From NCBI RefSeq assembly GCF_900447535.1, contig NZ_UFXX01000001.1:1612001-1676000 (forward strand): a stretch of 64,000 nt of DNA, read 5' to 3'. Shown piece by piece: positions 63,272-64,000 of the stretch. The DNA is from Dermacoccus nishinomiyaensis. GTDB lineage: Bacteria; Actinomycetota; Actinomycetes; Actinomycetales; Dermatophilaceae. Below the pieces are notes generated by a model. It did not search any database. It was not told the DNA's origin and saw only the letters and a program-made list of their open reading frames with translations. The stretch's first letter is position 1. Every line of letters begins with the position of its first letter. The translations under genes and the position numbers were made by a program.

Positions 63272-64000
63272 GGTGTCCTCCGGGTGCCATTGCACCGCGA
63301 CGATGCTGGCCCCCGCGCCCACAAGGCCTGACTCGCGCTCGCTCGCCGAGGTGCCTGCCGCCACAGCGTCGGTCGTCGGGTCGAGTTCGACGGCTTCCGT
63401 CGTCCCGTCATCGGCACGCGCGACGACCCGCCAGCCGGGCGCGACGTCCCGTAGGCACTGGTGGTGGTAGCAGCTGGCCTTGACGGTCGGCCCGCCGAGC
63501 ACCTGCGCGAGGCGAGACGACGGGTCGAGCTCGACGTCCTCGACGCGATGACGGTGCGCCGACACGCCGAGCTCGTCGTCCATGTCGAAGTGCAACGTGC
63601 CCCCCAAGGCCACGTTGAGCAACTGCATGCCACGACAGATCGCGAGCGCCGGCACGGCCCGTCCGACGATGACGCGGGCGAGTGCGAAGTCGAACGCGTC
63701 CTGTTCGACGTCGACGTCGTAGTGGGTGTCGTGCATCGCTTCGCCTGTCCAGACGGGCGAGATGTCGCCACCACCGGGCAGGAGGATGCCATCGGCGAAG
63801 GCCACGCGTTCGGCGACCTGGTCGACGAACGCGTCTGGAATACCGGCGAATCCACGCGTTGGGTCGACGAGTGCGTCGGGAGCCCCGCGCTCGGTGCCGT
63901 CATCGCCCCCAGCGGTCATCGGCTCGGCGATCGGGGCAACGGGGTGGATGACGACCGGCTCGCCCCCCGCCGCCCAGACGGCGTCCATGAGCGCGCGCGC
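63206..64000 (-). CDS. Gamma-glutamyl-gamma-aminobutyrate hydrolase family protein (peptidase C26), 5' end outside window
   Basis: About 265 residues are visible; the frame is open to the right edge and the family's N-terminal strand lies beyond it. The catalytic Cys is in AICRGMQLLNVALGG and the His-Glu pair in VQWHPEDTF, and GILLPGGGDISP is typical of PuuD. The family splits gamma-glutamyl amides, releasing glutamate. With the GlnA-like ligase at 54802 and aldehyde dehydrogenase at 58570 it would complete a gamma-glutamylated amine pathway. Confidence 0.92.
   Translation of the reverse strand, partial: ARALMDAVWAAGGEPVVIHPVAPIAEPMTAGGDDGTERGAPDALVDPTRGFAGIPDAFVDQVAERVAFADGILLPGGGDISPVWTGEAMHDTHYDVDVEQDAFDFALARVIVGRAVPALAICRGMQLLNVALGGTLHFDMDDELGVSAHRHRVEDVELDPSSRLAQVLGGPTVKASCYHHQCLRDVAPGWRVVARADDGTTEAVELDPTTDAVAAGTSASERESGLVGAGASIVAVQWHPEDTFDTDAQQVRLFSDLVERARHA

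Overview
The window is about 70 percent GC or more, with GTG starts, TANNNT -10 boxes and typical Actinobacteria families (DUF4446, DUF5926, TIGR04222, FUSC, an actinobacterial type GlnA-like ligase). It looks like chromosome from a high-GC Gram-positive of the Micrococcales; a genus close to Dermacoccus would fit, but that is a guess from gene content. No rRNA, prophage, insertion sequence or CRISPR array was seen.

Layout. 1-8.4 kb: housekeeping and hypothetical genes (two related HTH-type proteins, prephenate dehydratase, a GDT1-type cation transporter, a large membrane protein, an RsbW-like kinase). 8.6-19.7 kb: a minus-strand defence island. It runs from an HTH/N6-methylase-like protein to a type I restriction-modification set (hsdM-hsdS-hsdR), then a HEPN/DUF3320 protein overlapping hsdR by 4 bases, then a putative toxin, an XRE antitoxin and a SecB-like chaperone. 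19.9-29.8 kb: small proteins, a phosphodiesterase, a hydroxyisobutyryl-CoA hydrolase-type enzyme, a cysteine-free L33 behind a Zur-type box, a PAP2 phosphatase, a convergent histidine kinase/response regulator pair, and a MurE-like ligase. 30-41 kb: an NCS1 permease and a urease operon (ureA, fused ureB-ureC, ureF, ureG, ureD, no ureE). This block sits between a membrane protein with a Cys/Gly/Ser tail and a DUF692 (MNIO) enzyme with an overlapping partner gene. 41-46 kb: small membrane proteins, a FUSC protein and NADH dehydrogenase II. 46-64 kb: catabolic genes (PDR-type ferredoxin reductase, two glutamine amidotransferases, PLP decarboxylase, ATP-grasp enzyme, P450, glutamine synthetase-like ligase, acetoacetate decarboxylase-like protein, aldehyde and alcohol dehydrogenases, DUF779, regulators).

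How parts work together. The catabolic genes suggest gamma-glutamylation of an amine, its oxidation through an aldehyde, and hydrolysis of the glutamyl amide, as in the Puu pathway. A shared palindrome (GTTCGG-centred) lies before the MarR gene, between the ligase and the decarboxylase-like gene, and before the ferredoxin reductase, so these may form one regulon. CRP-type sites occur in the same intergenic regions.

The window is unusually rich in intergenic palindromes. I separate at least seven families. One of them is inserted in frame inside ureF, and copies of another flank the permease-urease block. Many genes have a TANNNT box 5 to 8 bases before the start codon, which points to leaderless transcripts.
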